From Perca fluviatilis (lineage: Eukaryota; Chordata; Actinopteri; Perciformes; Percidae), in the NCBI RefSeq assembly GCF_010015445.1, contig NC_053116.1, forward strand, positions 25,460,607 through 25,524,606: 64,000 bases of DNA, given 5' to 3'. The first letter of the stretch is position 1, and every line of letters begins with the position of its first letter. Position numbers and translations under genes: made by a program. Below are positions 12,328-27,819 of the stretch, one piece after another. The notes under the pieces were generated by a model. That model searched no databases, was not told the origin of the DNA, and worked only from the letters and a program-made list of their open reading frames with translations.

Positions 12328-12996
12328 TACCAACAAAGCAATATAGAATTGTGCAAAAACTTCAGTAAAACTTTGATCTCTTGATGTCTTACTGAAATCT
12401 GCACAAAGATAAGAAATACGTGTAAATTTCACTCATCCAGTAGCAATACAGAATAATTCTGTCCCGAAAGTCCCAATCCTGTTTGAAATAGGATACAATT
12501 TCTGTTATGCCAGTTTCTAAAATGCATTATCTGAGATACTGTTATTATACTAATACTCATCCCTGCTCATCAAAACAGACACTGCACAATATTTAGTGTA
12601 CTGTAGATATGTGAGAGTTTTAAACACTTGTGGAAGATGTACAGTATTATATATATTACAGTGGTCTTGTTTCTCCAATTTTCTGTTTTATTTCTCGATC
12701 TTGTTTTTGTTCTATTAAACTTTTTTTACTGTAGGTGAAATATTTGTCTTCTGTGAAACTAAATATGCAGATGTTGCCTCTAGAAAAGAGACATTTGAAC
12801 TGGGGAAAAAGTAATCTGGCTAAAAAATACATTGTGATGACACAATGACATATCCATTGACTACTGTCCAGTAATGATGTCATTCAACTGTAGCCAAAAT
12901 GGCAACCAGGCCTAATCCTTCAATGGGTCACATGTCAATATAAAGGAATTATGCTTGGCTTTTTGAGGAAATTCTCCTCTGTCCTCCTGTAGTTAG

Positions 12997-13020
12997 GGCT
13001 AGGGTTACGTAACCCTAGCC
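12997..13020. repeat. perfect 24-bp palindrome
   Basis: The half-site is GGCTAGGGTTAC, followed at once by its exact reverse complement, with ACGT at the centre. No matching flanking repeat or TSD was found. It may be a minimal remnant of a foldback MITE or a dimeric binding site. Confidence 0.85.
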
Positions 13021-14084
13021 TTCATTGGCATCTCAGTAGACACGCATAGAGAGGTTGTCACTCCCATGTTATCAAGTATGGTGTTTAAAATACTAGCAAT
13101 GCTTATTACACCATCACATTTCTCCCACTACAGTTAATAGACGAGTATGAGTCACCTCATTCCTCGGCCTGTCCCTCTGCTGATTGAATCGGTCTATGTA
13201 CACGTGGTTTATGCGGCCGCTCATGCATGTGTATATGTGGTGAAGAAAGAAGCCTGCATCCAAATCCAGGAAATCCTAGGCTCTGGTCCCATTTCTTAAA
13301 AAAATATGCGTTTTCTGCATGTCTATATGTACTGTGCACGTTACAGTATGTGTTAGTGGCTTTTAGCCTGGGCCTGGAGGAAAGGCCATGTAGAGAGAAG
13401 CTCGTACCCAGTCATTCACACAATGCATATCACATTACGCAGCTTACGCTCTCTGTGTCAAGTTCACACTCGTCTAGCAGTTGTGGATCTAATCAACAGA
13501 TCATTCTTGACATTAACAGCACACCTTTATAAATAAATTTGCAGTTGCATCAAATAGAGAAAGTTTTGGATTAACTTGGACTTCTATGATCTGTTCTTAT
13601 TTGCTCCCCTTTCACAAGCTCTCCACAATAATATCTTGCAAAATGGATTGGTCATTGGATTGGTAAATCAATCTGAAGGGCTGGGCACTTGTAATACGGC
13701 AAGTGCAATCTTGTGAGAGAGAAAGTGCTAAGCCACCATGAAATAGAGGTTAGGGTTTTATGCCAGGCCCAGTTTGTCTTGTCACCCTGCCAAACCATCT
13801 GTATAGAGCAAAGCGAAAGTCAGAAGAGTATTTGCTCTACTTTTATCCATCTTTAACTAACCCGACCAACCAGTGGGAGCAACCTACCAGTGGGACCCCA
13901 CAGCCTGAAGTGAATGTTGAAATCCTTAATGAAAAAGCCAATTTCAGTGAACATTTCACCCCAGATATGAATGCTGTGGGGTTACTATGGAGACAAAATA
14001 TTTTTGACATTACGCAGTTGTTGTGCTCTATTTACCTAGTGGATTCTTGCTGGAACGGATCTCTATCATATTCCTGAAGAGATG

Positions 14085-14345
14085 TAGCCCAGAGACTGCT
14101 CATTAAACTGGCCACCCATGCAATAAACATATTAAATAAACCACAGATTAGAAAAGGCTGTCTTTTTTGTTTTACCTCTCAGCAAAGAAATCATGCTGCC
14201 CAGTTTGAGATGGATTTGATGGCTCTTAATAGTGTCTGCCTCTTTTTTAATAATGCCCAGTCTACAACGCTAGACTATGCTTTATTGGTCTGTTTGAGTC
14301 CGAGCACAAAGCCATTAGCAGGGGCTAAAATGGCCCATAAAAGTT
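14085..14345. promoter_or_regulatory. possible conserved non-coding element
   Basis: Repeat-free block rich in TAAT/ATTA cores (CATTAAAC, AATAAACATATTAAAT, TTAATAATG, TCTAATTATG), as in many developmental enhancers. It has no coding frame. The call rests on motif density alone. Confidence 0.22.
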
Positions 14346-16124
14346 TGGCCAAGTCTAATTATGTGCCAGTCTTATAATATTAAGGAATTTACAATGCGTC
14401 AACATTGCTCTATAGTTGATATCTAGCCTACGTCTTCATGGTAATTAACATTAAACAGTCAATAACTGGTCAGTCACTTGAATTTCCTCCTTCATAGACC
14501 TACACTGATGACTGACCATACCCTAATTTTTATTTCTTAATGGTCCAAGTTTCAACATAGGCGGGCATTCTTCACTGGGTTTTCCTACTCAAGGTGGTGA
14601 ACTTTATTTCACTTTAGAATTACATGCTTGGATGTGGAATGATTAGCATAATTGTCCCATGTTCACATATGGCTCGTATCGACAGTGGAGCAGAACTGCA
14701 TATCAAAGAGGACTGCATAATCACCATAATTACAATTGAGGATGCAATTACTGATATTATTGCCTTATTAGTGTTGATTTTGTTTTGCACACTTACCAAA
14801 GCTGAACAAAGAGAAGAGAAAAGGAAGAGGTTGTGCTGTACGTGAGCAGTATACTTCTTCAACTGCTTACCCTGGTGGCGTTAATTCTTAACCTCCACTG
14901 ACACAGCTTCCCTGGCCTCTTCCTCAAGGTTAATATCTTTAATAAAAGTTAATATGTGGAAAAGCTAACACTCTCCTGGTCTGTCCCATCAGACTAAATT
15001 AGACTTCTCACCAGACCCGGCCTCTCTCTGTGTAATTCTTTTGGGTGACGTGTGAGGATCAGTAAATTGCTTTCTTATGCTGAATGTTCGTTCTGCAGAT
15101 GGCCTTGTGTTGTTTGTCTGACCTGCTTTGATTCAAATATCATAGCTGTGGCCTGGGGTTTGATTGAAACTACAGTTAAATAATGTGTGTGCACACCCCC
15201 TCATCACCTTACCTTACCCATCACCTCCCCACCTGACTTCTTGTCAGCCTCTTGTGTCAGCCAAATTTCTCTACAGACTTCTTTGTGGGCTGTTTTACTT
15301 CTTCTAAATGCCTTTTCATCAGAGCTCATTTTGGCACTTCAGCAGAGATTTTGAGCTTTCTCAGGTCTGTGTAAATGTTCGTGAAAATGTTTTTTCCCCT
15401 TCCCTTAAATTCACTGTTATTCTCTTTTTATTTGACAACTTTGAGGTGAGATGGTACGGTGGTTTACTTGGTGGTTTACTTAGATGCCCTGAGGAGGAGG
15501 ATTCAGAGTGTTTTATGCCTGCCTATGTGCAAAATATGTACATAATATGATAAAATGACACATTTGTATGTATAGGTATACCAAGCTTATTACATTTTCT
15601 GTTTATCCGTGTGTGAGAGAGAGTGTGTGTTTGTGTGTGTGTGCGCAGACAGATGTGCATGGAAGCGTAAAGGGAGCATACCTTGCGCGCAGCCACAATT
15701 AAGGCCTCGGGCCGTGTTTGCACTGGGTGACAATAACCCCTTTTTATTCTGCTTCTGCCTTCACCAATGTTTTGATTTCTACTTAAAGTTTTATGTCAGT
15801 GCCCTCCCTCAAGGGTGCCATTACCTTGTATGCTAATAGAGCTATGCATATTCTATTACTGCTGTCAGGGCAAGATAAGGGACACATTCAGCAAAGGAGC
15901 ACTTAGGGGCCAATGAACCCAGCGAGGGGTCCTGCTGCTCCTGCATTATCAGTCATCTTCACATCTGAATGGAGCTGGCTTATGGGCCTTCTCTTCTCTT
16001 TGCCTCTCTCTCTCTCTCTGCAGTAATGACTAAGGACTCTCTTCCGTAATAATCAGTCACTGGGAAACCGCTCGATCCCTATCTTACACACACCCAGGCA
16101 CAGGCGGCCACGTGCGCGCACTCG

Positions 16125-16149
16125 TACACACACACACACACACACACAT
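16125..16149. repeat. (CA)n microsatellite
   Basis: About twelve CA units. Confidence 0.9.
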
Positions 16150-17069
16150 TGAAACCATGCACAGCTGCAGGCTCAATCTAAACCGACCACAAAGAATGCA
16201 AGAGCAGGGCAATAACACTAACACTGTCACACGGAGACAAACATGTCTCATTTGGGGTCAGTTTGGATGGGGCTAAGTAGGTCTTTATTTTCAGACTGAC
16301 TGAAGTCTTCTCTCCCGCATAATGGTAATGAAGCCATATGGTATGTGGAATTGGATTACTAACAAATGTTCCATACCACCGTCTTTCCCCTGGCTTTCTT
16401 TTTTTTTCTTCTCCACAACCCCCCTCCTCTCTCACTCTATCTCTCCCGCTTTCCCCCTCTCTCTCCCCTGTGTCGCTGTCCCCCAATAAAGCAGCCATTT
16501 CAAATTGGAACAGCATGTTGTCTAGGAGTGTGCACCTCATTTATAAGATTAAATTAAAAGCCAGCCATGCTCGGATGGCATTTGTGATGATGAGGAGAAG
16601 GAGGGAGGTTATAGGAGCGGGGAACCGTTTCAGCTGCACACAATCATCTTCCTGTCATGTGATTTGCTAGTTCCTGGTGGTGACACCTTCTTCCTGTCAC
16701 CTGCTATGATGTGTCAAATGCCACACCTAAGACCCTAAAGCTGATGTATCCAGGGTTATGAGCTCTTGCAGTTTCTTTATAGTTTATACATATTTTTGCA
16801 ATGTTATGGAAGCCTTTTTAACACGTGTTATAAAGTAGCTAAACATGATTACAGGTTTGTGCCTTGTCACAGACACAATGAAATGATATATCACACTCTG
16901 AGCTAAAAGGGCCTTGCACATTATGCTCTATAAATGGAAGAAAATCTCATTCTGTTCTCTACCTAAAAACAGATGAACTTTTATTGAAAACGTGGAAGCG
17001 ATTAGTTTAAGGGGCGTCTTTTAGTGTAATTCCCAAATGAAACGAGCAGACCCTGTATTTATGAAGCCC

Positions 17070-17335
17070 GTAGCACCAAGAAGGGAGCTCTTAATGAGGC
17101 AATTAAGCTGAGGGGTCGAGAGACTTTGATCTAGAGCGCAGTGATTTTTACAAAAACATCGCACAGTGATAGATACTCATAACTCAGGGGCCTTAATTGT
17201 GCTTAATTTGTTTGGAATAGGAATGTGCTTTCAATTAGAGTGTGGATTTGGGCCAGTGTGTTTAAAGGAGGCTGTCAGGGAAAATTAAGAAGCAGTTTGG
17301 TTCCCCTCCCGTGTTACTGTTTTTTATCACGGCCA
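17070..17335. promoter_or_regulatory. possible conserved non-coding element
   Basis: Non-repetitive block with several homeodomain-like words (CTTAATGAGGCAATTAAGC, CCTTAATTG, GCTTAATTTG, TTTCAATTAGAG) and no reading frame. It ends at a GA tract. Conservation is untested. Confidence 0.22.
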
Positions 17336-17338
17336 GTG

Positions 17339-17368
17339 TGAGAGAGAGAGAGAGAGACAGAGAGAGAG
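17339..17368. repeat. (GA)n microsatellite, interrupted
   Basis: GA dinucleotides with one GAC interruption. Confidence 0.9.
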
Positions 17369-18616
17369 TCAGCAGATAGACAGATGAAGAGACCAAACAG
17401 AAGGTAGAGAGAGGTAATTAGGCAACAAAAACAGACCCCTTAGAAGAAGCCATGGATGGATGGATGGTTGAACAGGGCAAATGAGGGAACTATTGCCATA
17501 ATGTCTCCCCTTTATTATGTGGGTGTCTGGCTCAGCAATAAACAACAACTGTTCTTACAGCAACACTATAAATAGTATCACCAGTACGACTGTCTCTATG
17601 TTCATTTATTTGTCATTAGGATAGTATTGATGCTCCTTCAGTCAAATGCATATTGCTATATTAGATCCGGTAATAATTGTTATTTTGATCACACTCCTTG
17701 ACATAAAGTAAGCCATACCTGTTGGTAGTTTCTCCAGTAGACCGCTAAGTAACCCTGTATTTGTGTAGCTTGTTTATTTTCTTGTGGCTTATTGATATTG
17801 ACGGAACAAATCGTACTTGAAAGAAGGACAGAATTGACTGATAAAGTTGGAAAGTTGTGTGTACCAAAGAATAACATTTAACATTCTCTACATGATGGGA
17901 AATTGTATTTTTGTGATGATTATTGACTCATTTGTTCACATGGATTGTTAGCTATTTAAAGTATTTGCATTGTCAAGACTAAAAGGAGTTGGAGAAATTG
18001 ACTCATTTGACCCTGCACCACTATCCCAAACACCCTAGGCTCCTAAAGTAAAAACCTCTTTACAGGTATTGCTACATGTCCATCAGCACTATTTGAAGAG
18101 CACAAACAAAACCACTTCAAACTTCCACGTGATGCAATGGTGCAAATCAAATAATATTTCTAAGAAATTACTTTACGGAATACCTAAGAAAGTCATATAT
18201 GCCAAGAGTAGATGAGGAAAGACTGACCAGCTATTCCCATAATGTAAGGCTGGAAGCCGTTTCCAGATATCCCCGGCAAATTGATAATTCCTTTAATGGA
18301 TGAAGTGAAGCAACAATTTTATCTTTATAATAATGAATCTTGTAATATATGTTTTAACATATTAATAATTATCTCATAATTTACTTAAAGGAGAACTCCG
18401 GCCGATTTTTACCTGAATCTTGATCGCTATATATCTCCGAGTACTGTCGATAGGAAAAAAAAAAAAACCGAGCAAAATCAGTGCTAGCAAACTGGAGTTG
18501 CTGCAGATACGTCCAGATCTTCCAGTTAGCTAAAATGCCAGTTGTCGGGGCGTCTTATAAAAGAGTGCCTTTGTCCCTCTTAACAGGCACAAATGCAATT
18601 AAAATATTATCGCAAG

Positions 18617-19083
18617 AACGTGACGTACTATCACGAGAACGTCACACGCGTGTTAAAAAAAAGTAAAAAATAAAAGACAACAAAAAAAGGTTGGGTTTAG
18701 GAAAAGAACACTGGGAAAGGCTTTAGTAACACACAAAAAAAAAAAACATGGAAAGTAAATGACAAAAACACGCTTAGGAAAACAATAAACGGTTGGGTTT
18801 AGGAAAGAAACATTGGGGAAGGCTTAAAAATAAAACGGCTGAAAATCGCCACACGCGGGATGCCATCCGGCTCTCCTGGGTGAAAGTCCTGTGTTTTACC
18901 CATCTGCGGAATTAACGTCCCTTTATACTACTCACCACAGCGAAAATTCACTCGTAATATAGGTCACCGGTGGGCGAATTGCGTCGATAAACATGCTAAA
19001 AAGCGATTATGCGTCTTGATAACACGCCAAAATGGCATACGAATTGGCGTGTCATACATACGCCACTTTATGAGATCAGTCTG
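18617..19083 (-). mobile_element. copy 2 of the 910-1563 repeat family, nested
   Basis: The right end (complement of CAGACTGATCTCAT) is at 19083 and the shared GATAACACGCC and GGCGTGTCATACATACGCC blocks follow inward. GGTTGGGTTTAGGAAA-type repeats lie at 18690-18710 and 18790-18810. The left end is taken as AACGTGACG at 18617 by comparison with the other copies. The flanking 8-mers match at only about five positions, so the TSD is eroded or the left end is a few bases off. It lies in the loop of the TTAA element and so inserted after it. Confidence 0.65.
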
Positions 19084-19278
19084 TGTTGCACAGACATTTT
19101 AATTGCATTTGTGTCTGTTAAAAAAGCTATAAAACTCTTTATAAACTGGCATTGACTTAGGCGCATTGGGTGTCCGTCATCCATTCCGACATACCTCCCA
19201 CCATACTTTATTTATATGTTGGGTGCGGCACTTCCATTATTTTCAAACGTCCCACCACTCCGACAATTTTTGTTTCCA

Positions 19279-19309
19279 TTAGGGTTAGGGTTAGGGGTTA
19301 GGGTTAGGG
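19279..19309 (+). repeat. short interstitial telomere-like array
   Basis: Five TTAGGG units with one extra G in the third. It sits inside the right half of the TTAA element, so it was probably spread as part of that repeat and does not mark a chromosome fusion. Confidence 0.85.
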
Positions 19310-19387
19310 ACTAGCAGCATGTCGGAATAGCGGCATGTCTCAATAGAAGCATGTCGGAGTGGCGGCATATCGGACTGGCAGCATTTA
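19308..19387. repeat. five-unit 16-bp tandem repeat
   Basis: Five 16-base units in register (19308, 19324, 19340, 19356, 19372), consensus roughly GGAATAGCGGCATGTC. It begins in the last TTAGGG unit. Related words in inverted orientation (ATTCCGACATAC, CCACCACTCCGAC) lie at 19180-19265, so the region can fold. Confidence 0.8.
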
Positions 19388-19521
19388 ACCGCTCTGGATG
19401 TAGCTGCAGCAACTCCAGTTTGCTAGCACCGATTTTGCTCGTTTTCTTTTTCCTATCGACAGTACTCTGAGATATATAGCGATCAAGATTCAGGTAAAAA
19501 TCGGCCGGAGTTCTCCTTTAA

Positions 19522-21646
19522 AGTTAGTCAGATCCAAATTCTAGCAGGCCCTGAGGCCTGGTTTCCAACACAGGATTTTTTTTTTCTAATTCCTCCTGCC
19601 ACTTATCTTGCTTAGTATGCTCTTAACTACTGTTCAGATGTTGCAATTTAGTGGTCCATTTCCAACAAGTGTCAGCTAGTTAAAGAGATAAATGGGGATT
19701 CCCTTGTTGATTTATCTCTCTTGATCTGGTGTGTGTGCGCGCGCGTGTGTGTGTGTGTGTGTGTGCGTGTGCGACTGAATGAGACAGTAAAAGATGGAGA
19801 GAGAGAGAGAGAGAGAGAGGAGAAGGAGAGGCTGTGCTGACGGGCAGATAGTCTCTGTCGTTGTCTCCCGAGGTCTTCCACTTCACACCCCATTACACCC
19901 GCCTCTTCCCATCAGCTTGTTGTCTGTCATGCTAACATCCACCCTCTCTCTTTGCCCTTCTCCTTCTCCTGCTCTCTCTCATCCCTTCATGCTTGTCTGC
20001 TTTGTTGGCTGCATGTCAAGTGTCAAGTGCAATCCCGACTGACTGATCCGCTGTTGCGTGGGTGTAAAACCAGTAAAGTGATGTCCCCGCTCGCTCCCTC
20101 TCTTTCTCCCACATCCCTCCTCTGTCCCCGGAGATGTCTGCATTGGTAAAGCTCCTGCTTGCTGAGAGGCTAGCAGGCCCTCAGCGGTCTCCAAGGAGCT
20201 GTTAGGGTGAAATCCCCCCAGCAAAGATACTTGGCAGCCATTGACACCCACTAGGGACAGAACCTCTCCTGATCCCACTGTTGTACAGCCACTGTTGGTG
20301 AGTAGCAGGCTGTGTCTCACAGGCCATTCAAGGGTTGCAGTCTCCTTTACATTTTGACCAGATTGACAGGCTGAGTCTATAGTGGCGCTCAAGTCACTGT
20401 TAACTGACTTGTTAATTCAGGGCTTGTGGTTACTAGTGTTCAGTGTCAGAAAGATTACCTTTAAAACCAAATATGTTATATGATATTGATTGTACTGTGT
20501 ACTGTAACAATGTATTACATTCACAGTTGTATTAATAAAACAATCAAGAAAAACAGCTAAAATACCTACATTTAATAAAGATATTACAACGTTATAATGT
20601 TTTTACACATTTTTAACAGCACTTGAGCGATTTAGTATTGCACTTCTATGAAGTTAGGAGACTTTTCCAAAGAAAAGAAGAATGATCAAAATAGAAACAG
20701 TAGAGGCCGAGGTATCCTGACGTTAAGCAGTAGTATGAGTCAATCTCCAAAAATCCTGATCCCTCCATTTCCCATAATGCAACTCAGTTAAACGCCATGC
20801 CCAGTTTGTTTCACAGGCTTTCTGGTATAAATTTGGAGTCACACGTCTAAGATAACCCTGGTGAATGACCCTTGTTCTTTGAGACTTGACAGAGCTCCTC
20901 CAGATCCACAGAAGACATTATACAACCGTTTTCACAGAGTAGTACTCCGAATGACAAGTAAATAAACGTGTCAAATCATCATTACTCTACTTAATATGGC
21001 TCTCTAAACACAATTTCACTTTAATATAAAGTGGAAATATACAAAGTGAATCTCACCCCACCCCTCCCCCCTACTCAGTCTTCATTTATCACTCCCCATG
21101 TTACACTTGGCAGCTGTTCATTCATATTCTATACTATCTAGTTTCCTGCTTCCCTCTATTTTCATATCAGTTTAAAATGCAAGGGGTGAATCTTTCCTGG
21201 ATCACACTATCCAATCAAGCCTAAAACCTAAGCCTAAAACTACTTCTTCCTTAACCACACAAAAAGGCCAGTTACTCATTATCATGCTCTTTAGTAACTC
21301 AATTAGCCGTACTTGTAGCATGCTGCCTCCAGCTCCTTGTGCTAATGCCAGCTACCAGCCAACATAAGAGTCTGCACGCATTACCAAGTTAAGAGTTGGG
21401 TCTGATTATAGGCTTTTACGGAACACAGGTGTCTGACTATTGGCCCTGCCCTTCAACCTGTTCTGTTAGTTGGCTGGATTCAACGTAAGCTCTAACCAAT
21501 GTCTCAAATGAAAGAACTGCTGATGCTGGATTTTGGAAGTTGATAACGATATTGATATTTGAATGTAAAGACATTCACAATGATATTTTAGCTATTTCAG
21601 GTCTTTAATGGCTTTTTAATTTGTTTTTAATAAACATATAACATAA
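19522..21646. other. non-coding stretch with GT and GA tracts
   Basis: No gene recognised. A 137-codon minus-strand frame at 19979-20392 has no domain, signal or splice support and is probably chance. The part after about 20400 is AT-rich and featureless. Confidence 0.45.
19729..19819. repeat. (GT)n and (GA)n microsatellites
   Basis: A GT/GC dinucleotide tract at 19729-19772 and a GA tract at 19795-19819. Confidence 0.9.
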
Positions 21647-22246
21647 CCACAGACCAAGGTTATTATAGTTTTGCATATTTCATTAGTTTTTATTTCCTTT
21701 TGACTTTTTGTTTTCAAATGCAGTTTAGTTTTAATTAGCTTTTAAAGCGGGTTTGCTAGTTTAGTTTAATTTTTATTTTTTGAAAATGCTTAGTTTAATT
21801 TAGTTTTTTATTAGTTTTAGTGTTAGTTTTAGTCTTTTTTCATAATATGGGTTATTTGTCAGGGGCAAGATTCAAAAAGGTCAGAAAAAGTATTGTGTAA
21901 TAATAACTCAACAAAAACATCATACAATGTTAGAAATATGTATTCAACAATAACACCGGTACATAAAATGTACATATGATGAGCACGAATATGTAAACAG
22001 TCTACACAAGACGCCGCAGTAAGTGCAAAATGTGTCGTGTGACGGGAACAAAAACCTAAATAGCCAATAGACTAAAGCAGACCTACATGAACAGGTGTTT
22101 TGAACTTTGGTTTGAGTAAAGTGGCAAACTTTTTGAAGTCAATCGACTCACACAGTTGTGTAGACATCACAGTATCAATACACATACCGGTATTAACCCA
22201 CGCTTCCTCCTGCTTGTGGTGTGCCTGCGTATTTACTAACCAGCAG

Positions 22247-22561
22247 CTATCGGGTCTCCGTCATGCTGCCTGGTCCTGTACCCATACATCCATGCCCTGT
22301 ACCGGGGTTAGCTTCTGTTTCGGGGAAAGGGGGCTTTGCGTTCTCCTTTACCTTGTTAAGGTAAGCTAGGTTAGCCTCCTTGTGCGTGCTTCTCAAATGT
22401 ACTTTGAAATTCGTGGGATTTTTTCCTTTAATAAATTGTTCACATATTTGATCACCTTCCACTGCGAGGCACTTGGTTTTATCTGACACAGTCATAATAA
22501 AATAGGTCTCTGCCGCTTTCTTCCGACTTTCGGAGCTGCCATGATGCCAGGTGAGGGGCAT
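22247..22561 (-). pseudogene. BED zinc-finger remnant of a hAT transposase
   Basis: A 104-codon minus-strand frame. Residues about 28-60 show the BED finger pattern: KTKC, then a second Cys nine residues on, then a KGKNPTN stretch and HLRSTH (the His-x4-His pair). BED fingers form the N-terminal DNA-binding part of many hAT transposases, so location and family agree. An in-element ATG in another frame just upstream (near 22542) reads MAAPKVGRKRQRPI and then stops, which suggests a frameshift between the original start and the finger. The RNase-H-like catalytic region and the dimerisation region are missing. It is unlikely to be functional, though a short DNA-binding peptide cannot be ruled out. 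Confidence 0.7.
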
Positions 22562-22618
22562 GGACTATGTTGTGTTCAATTTGACATGGAATGTCGGAAT
22601 TTTTGGGTTCCCAGTCGG

Positions 22619-22675
22619 GAGAAAAAAAAAAAAGGGGGGGAAAAAAAAAAAAAAAGGGGGGGTGTGGGGGGAATG
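22619..22675 (+). repeat. alternating A-run and G-run tract
   Basis: An A-run, a G-run, a second A-run and a G-rich end with a TGTG interruption, inside the hAT element. It is prone to replication slippage and assembly error, and the G-runs could support a quadruplex. Confidence 0.8.
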
Positions 22676-22923
22676 TCAACTCTGAAAGATATAACGTTAT
22701 TTGCTCAAGACATTGACAAAGACAAATTATTCGATAGGAAGGACATTTATTAGATTATTTTATTTTAGTTAGTTTTGCTAACAGACATTACAGTTTTAGT
22801 TAGTTATCGTTTTTTTTGTAATGCCTCGTTTTTATTTTTATTTCAGTTTACGACGATGTTTTTTCCCACCTAGTTTTTGTTATTTTGTTAGTTTTCGTTA
22901 ACGATTATAACCTTGCCACACAC

Positions 22924-26506
<3,583 letters not shown>

Positions 26507-27678
26507 CTTTGCTCTCTGTCTCTGTCCTTCATCCTGGCATAGCTGTCAGCCGTAGAGGACGTCTATTTGTGTCATTCATTACCCTTCTGTCTGCTTTCGC
26601 TAGTAATGAGCTGTACTTATAATAAGACAATTATAGTACGAGTGGACAAATTAACTTATCCACCTCTGCCCCCCTCCCCCTTCTCCTTTTCTTCCATCTT
26701 TCTTTCCATCCTCTTTGATAGACATTAACATTTCTGGTCTATGAACTCAGCCCTAACTGTGTCAATACCAGCGCTAACATCCTGAGAGTGTGCCTGACAG
26801 ATAAATGATGAGACAGCAGAGATACATGTCTCTCATTTGTAATGTTAACCAAGCAGTCAGGTGGCTGACCCTCCCCTCAGTGCCTGTAAAATGAGTTTGT
26901 CTGCCCTTTTGATGATGTATGAATGTCATAATGGGGAATCTGTGGCCACTGATTTGTCATTGAGCAAAGGATCAGGGCCTAGAGAAAGACGAAGAAGTAC
27001 ATTTGCAATATTTTGAGTTTCTAGTTTGTGTGGCTGCATAGTATCCCTCCGTACTCCATATGTTGCCAGTGGGGGTTAAATTGATGGCGAACCAGAAAGA
27101 ACCAAGCTCTCACACCTGAAGTCTGAGCTCCTCTCTTCATGACGGGCAGATACAAAACCCCATGGATTTCAATATCCTATATGACAATATATAATCACAG
27201 ATGGGGCTTTCCTGCCTCCAAAATCCAATTGACCTCCTGGCACTAACAGGATACAAAGGTGGGCACACAGGGCTACACAGGTTTCTCTGCAATTTGATCT
27301 AGTCATAGTCTGATTCCATTTCAGTCAGGACGCCATGTGAGAAAGGCTTTGAGCAGCTTGCCAATTAGCCGACTAGCAGCAAGAGAAGACATCCAGCACT
27401 TCTGGAGGAGACCCATGGCTTCTATAATCACAGAAACAGAATAGGAACTTTTGGGATAACAAGGCTCTTTTCTTCCACCTGTAGGGTGGTCTTTACACTT
27501 TCAAGGTCTGTCTCAGTCAAGTGATTCAGGAAATAACATTGTTTTACTATGCATGGGATATTTTTGGCAATCAAATTCTGAATTTGGTGACGCCATAATG
27601 TATTTAATATCCTGAAATCACTTATTGCTCATACAGTATCAATAACATTTCCCGAAACCATTTGTTAGTTATTTTTAG

Positions 27679-27819
27679 TCATTTCAAACTAAGCTTTCGC
27701 TCTCTTAAGTGGTAAGTCCATCCTGCATGGACGTCTATGAAAGCACAGAAAACTCTGCAATGTGTTAGAGATTTTGAATGTAAAACCAAGATTACCACAC
27801 AGCCACAGGGTAAGGGATT
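27679..27819 (+). repeat. 141-bp inverted-pair repeat, copy A
   Basis: Matches 33443-33583 in reverse complement with the same length (141 bp) and only a handful of substitutions. It starts TCATTTCAAACTAAGC and ends CACAGGGTAAGGGATT. There are no terminal inverted repeats, TSD or reading frame. It could be a young dispersed repeat or a local inverted duplication. Confidence 0.8.

Larger units (their letters stand above)
11491..18384. other. long non-coding stretch
   Basis: No gene recognised. It includes a (TTTA)n tract, a perfect palindrome, short CA, GT and GA tracts, and several moderately GC-rich blocks that could be regulatory (listed separately). The longest open frames (105 and 120 codons) have no domain signature and overlap simple repeats. 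Confidence 0.5.
18389..19517. mobile_element. TTAA-flanked MITE with long terminal inverted repeats, carrying a nested insertion
   Basis: Left end AGGAGAACTCCGGCCG after TTAA (18385-18388); right end CGGCCGGAGTTCTCCT before TTAA (19518-19521). The inverted repeats are about 130 bp and nearly identical, covering 18389-18520 and 19395-19517. A further internal inverted match (ACAAATGCAATTAAAAT, near 18590 and 19100) shows that the element was largely palindromic before the insertion at about 18617-19083. The right half holds a telomere-like array and a 16-bp tandem repeat. A TTAA target is typical of piggyBac-type and some other cut-and-paste superfamilies. No transposase frame is present. Confidence 0.88.
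21655..22915 (-). mobile_element. hAT-family element, 1261 bp, internally deleted
   Basis: Ends are CAAGGTTATTATAGTT on the left and, read inward from the right, CAAGGTTATAATCGTTAACG. An 8-bp TSD with one mismatch lies at 21647-21654 (CCACAGAC) and 22916-22923 (CCACACAC). Subterminal regions on both sides are T-rich with repeated TTAGTTTT words. The only coding remnant is a BED-type zinc-finger frame on the minus strand; the catalytic domain is absent. The element therefore depends on a transposase from elsewhere. Confidence 0.85.

Noticed and set aside
19279..19309. TTAGGG array as a mark of an ancestral chromosome end or fusion
   Set aside because: It lies inside a TTAA-flanked repeat element, which explains its presence without a fusion.
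19979..20392. 137-codon minus-strand open frame
   Set aside because: No domain, signal, membrane segment or splice support; a frame this long can occur by chance in 64 kb on six frames.
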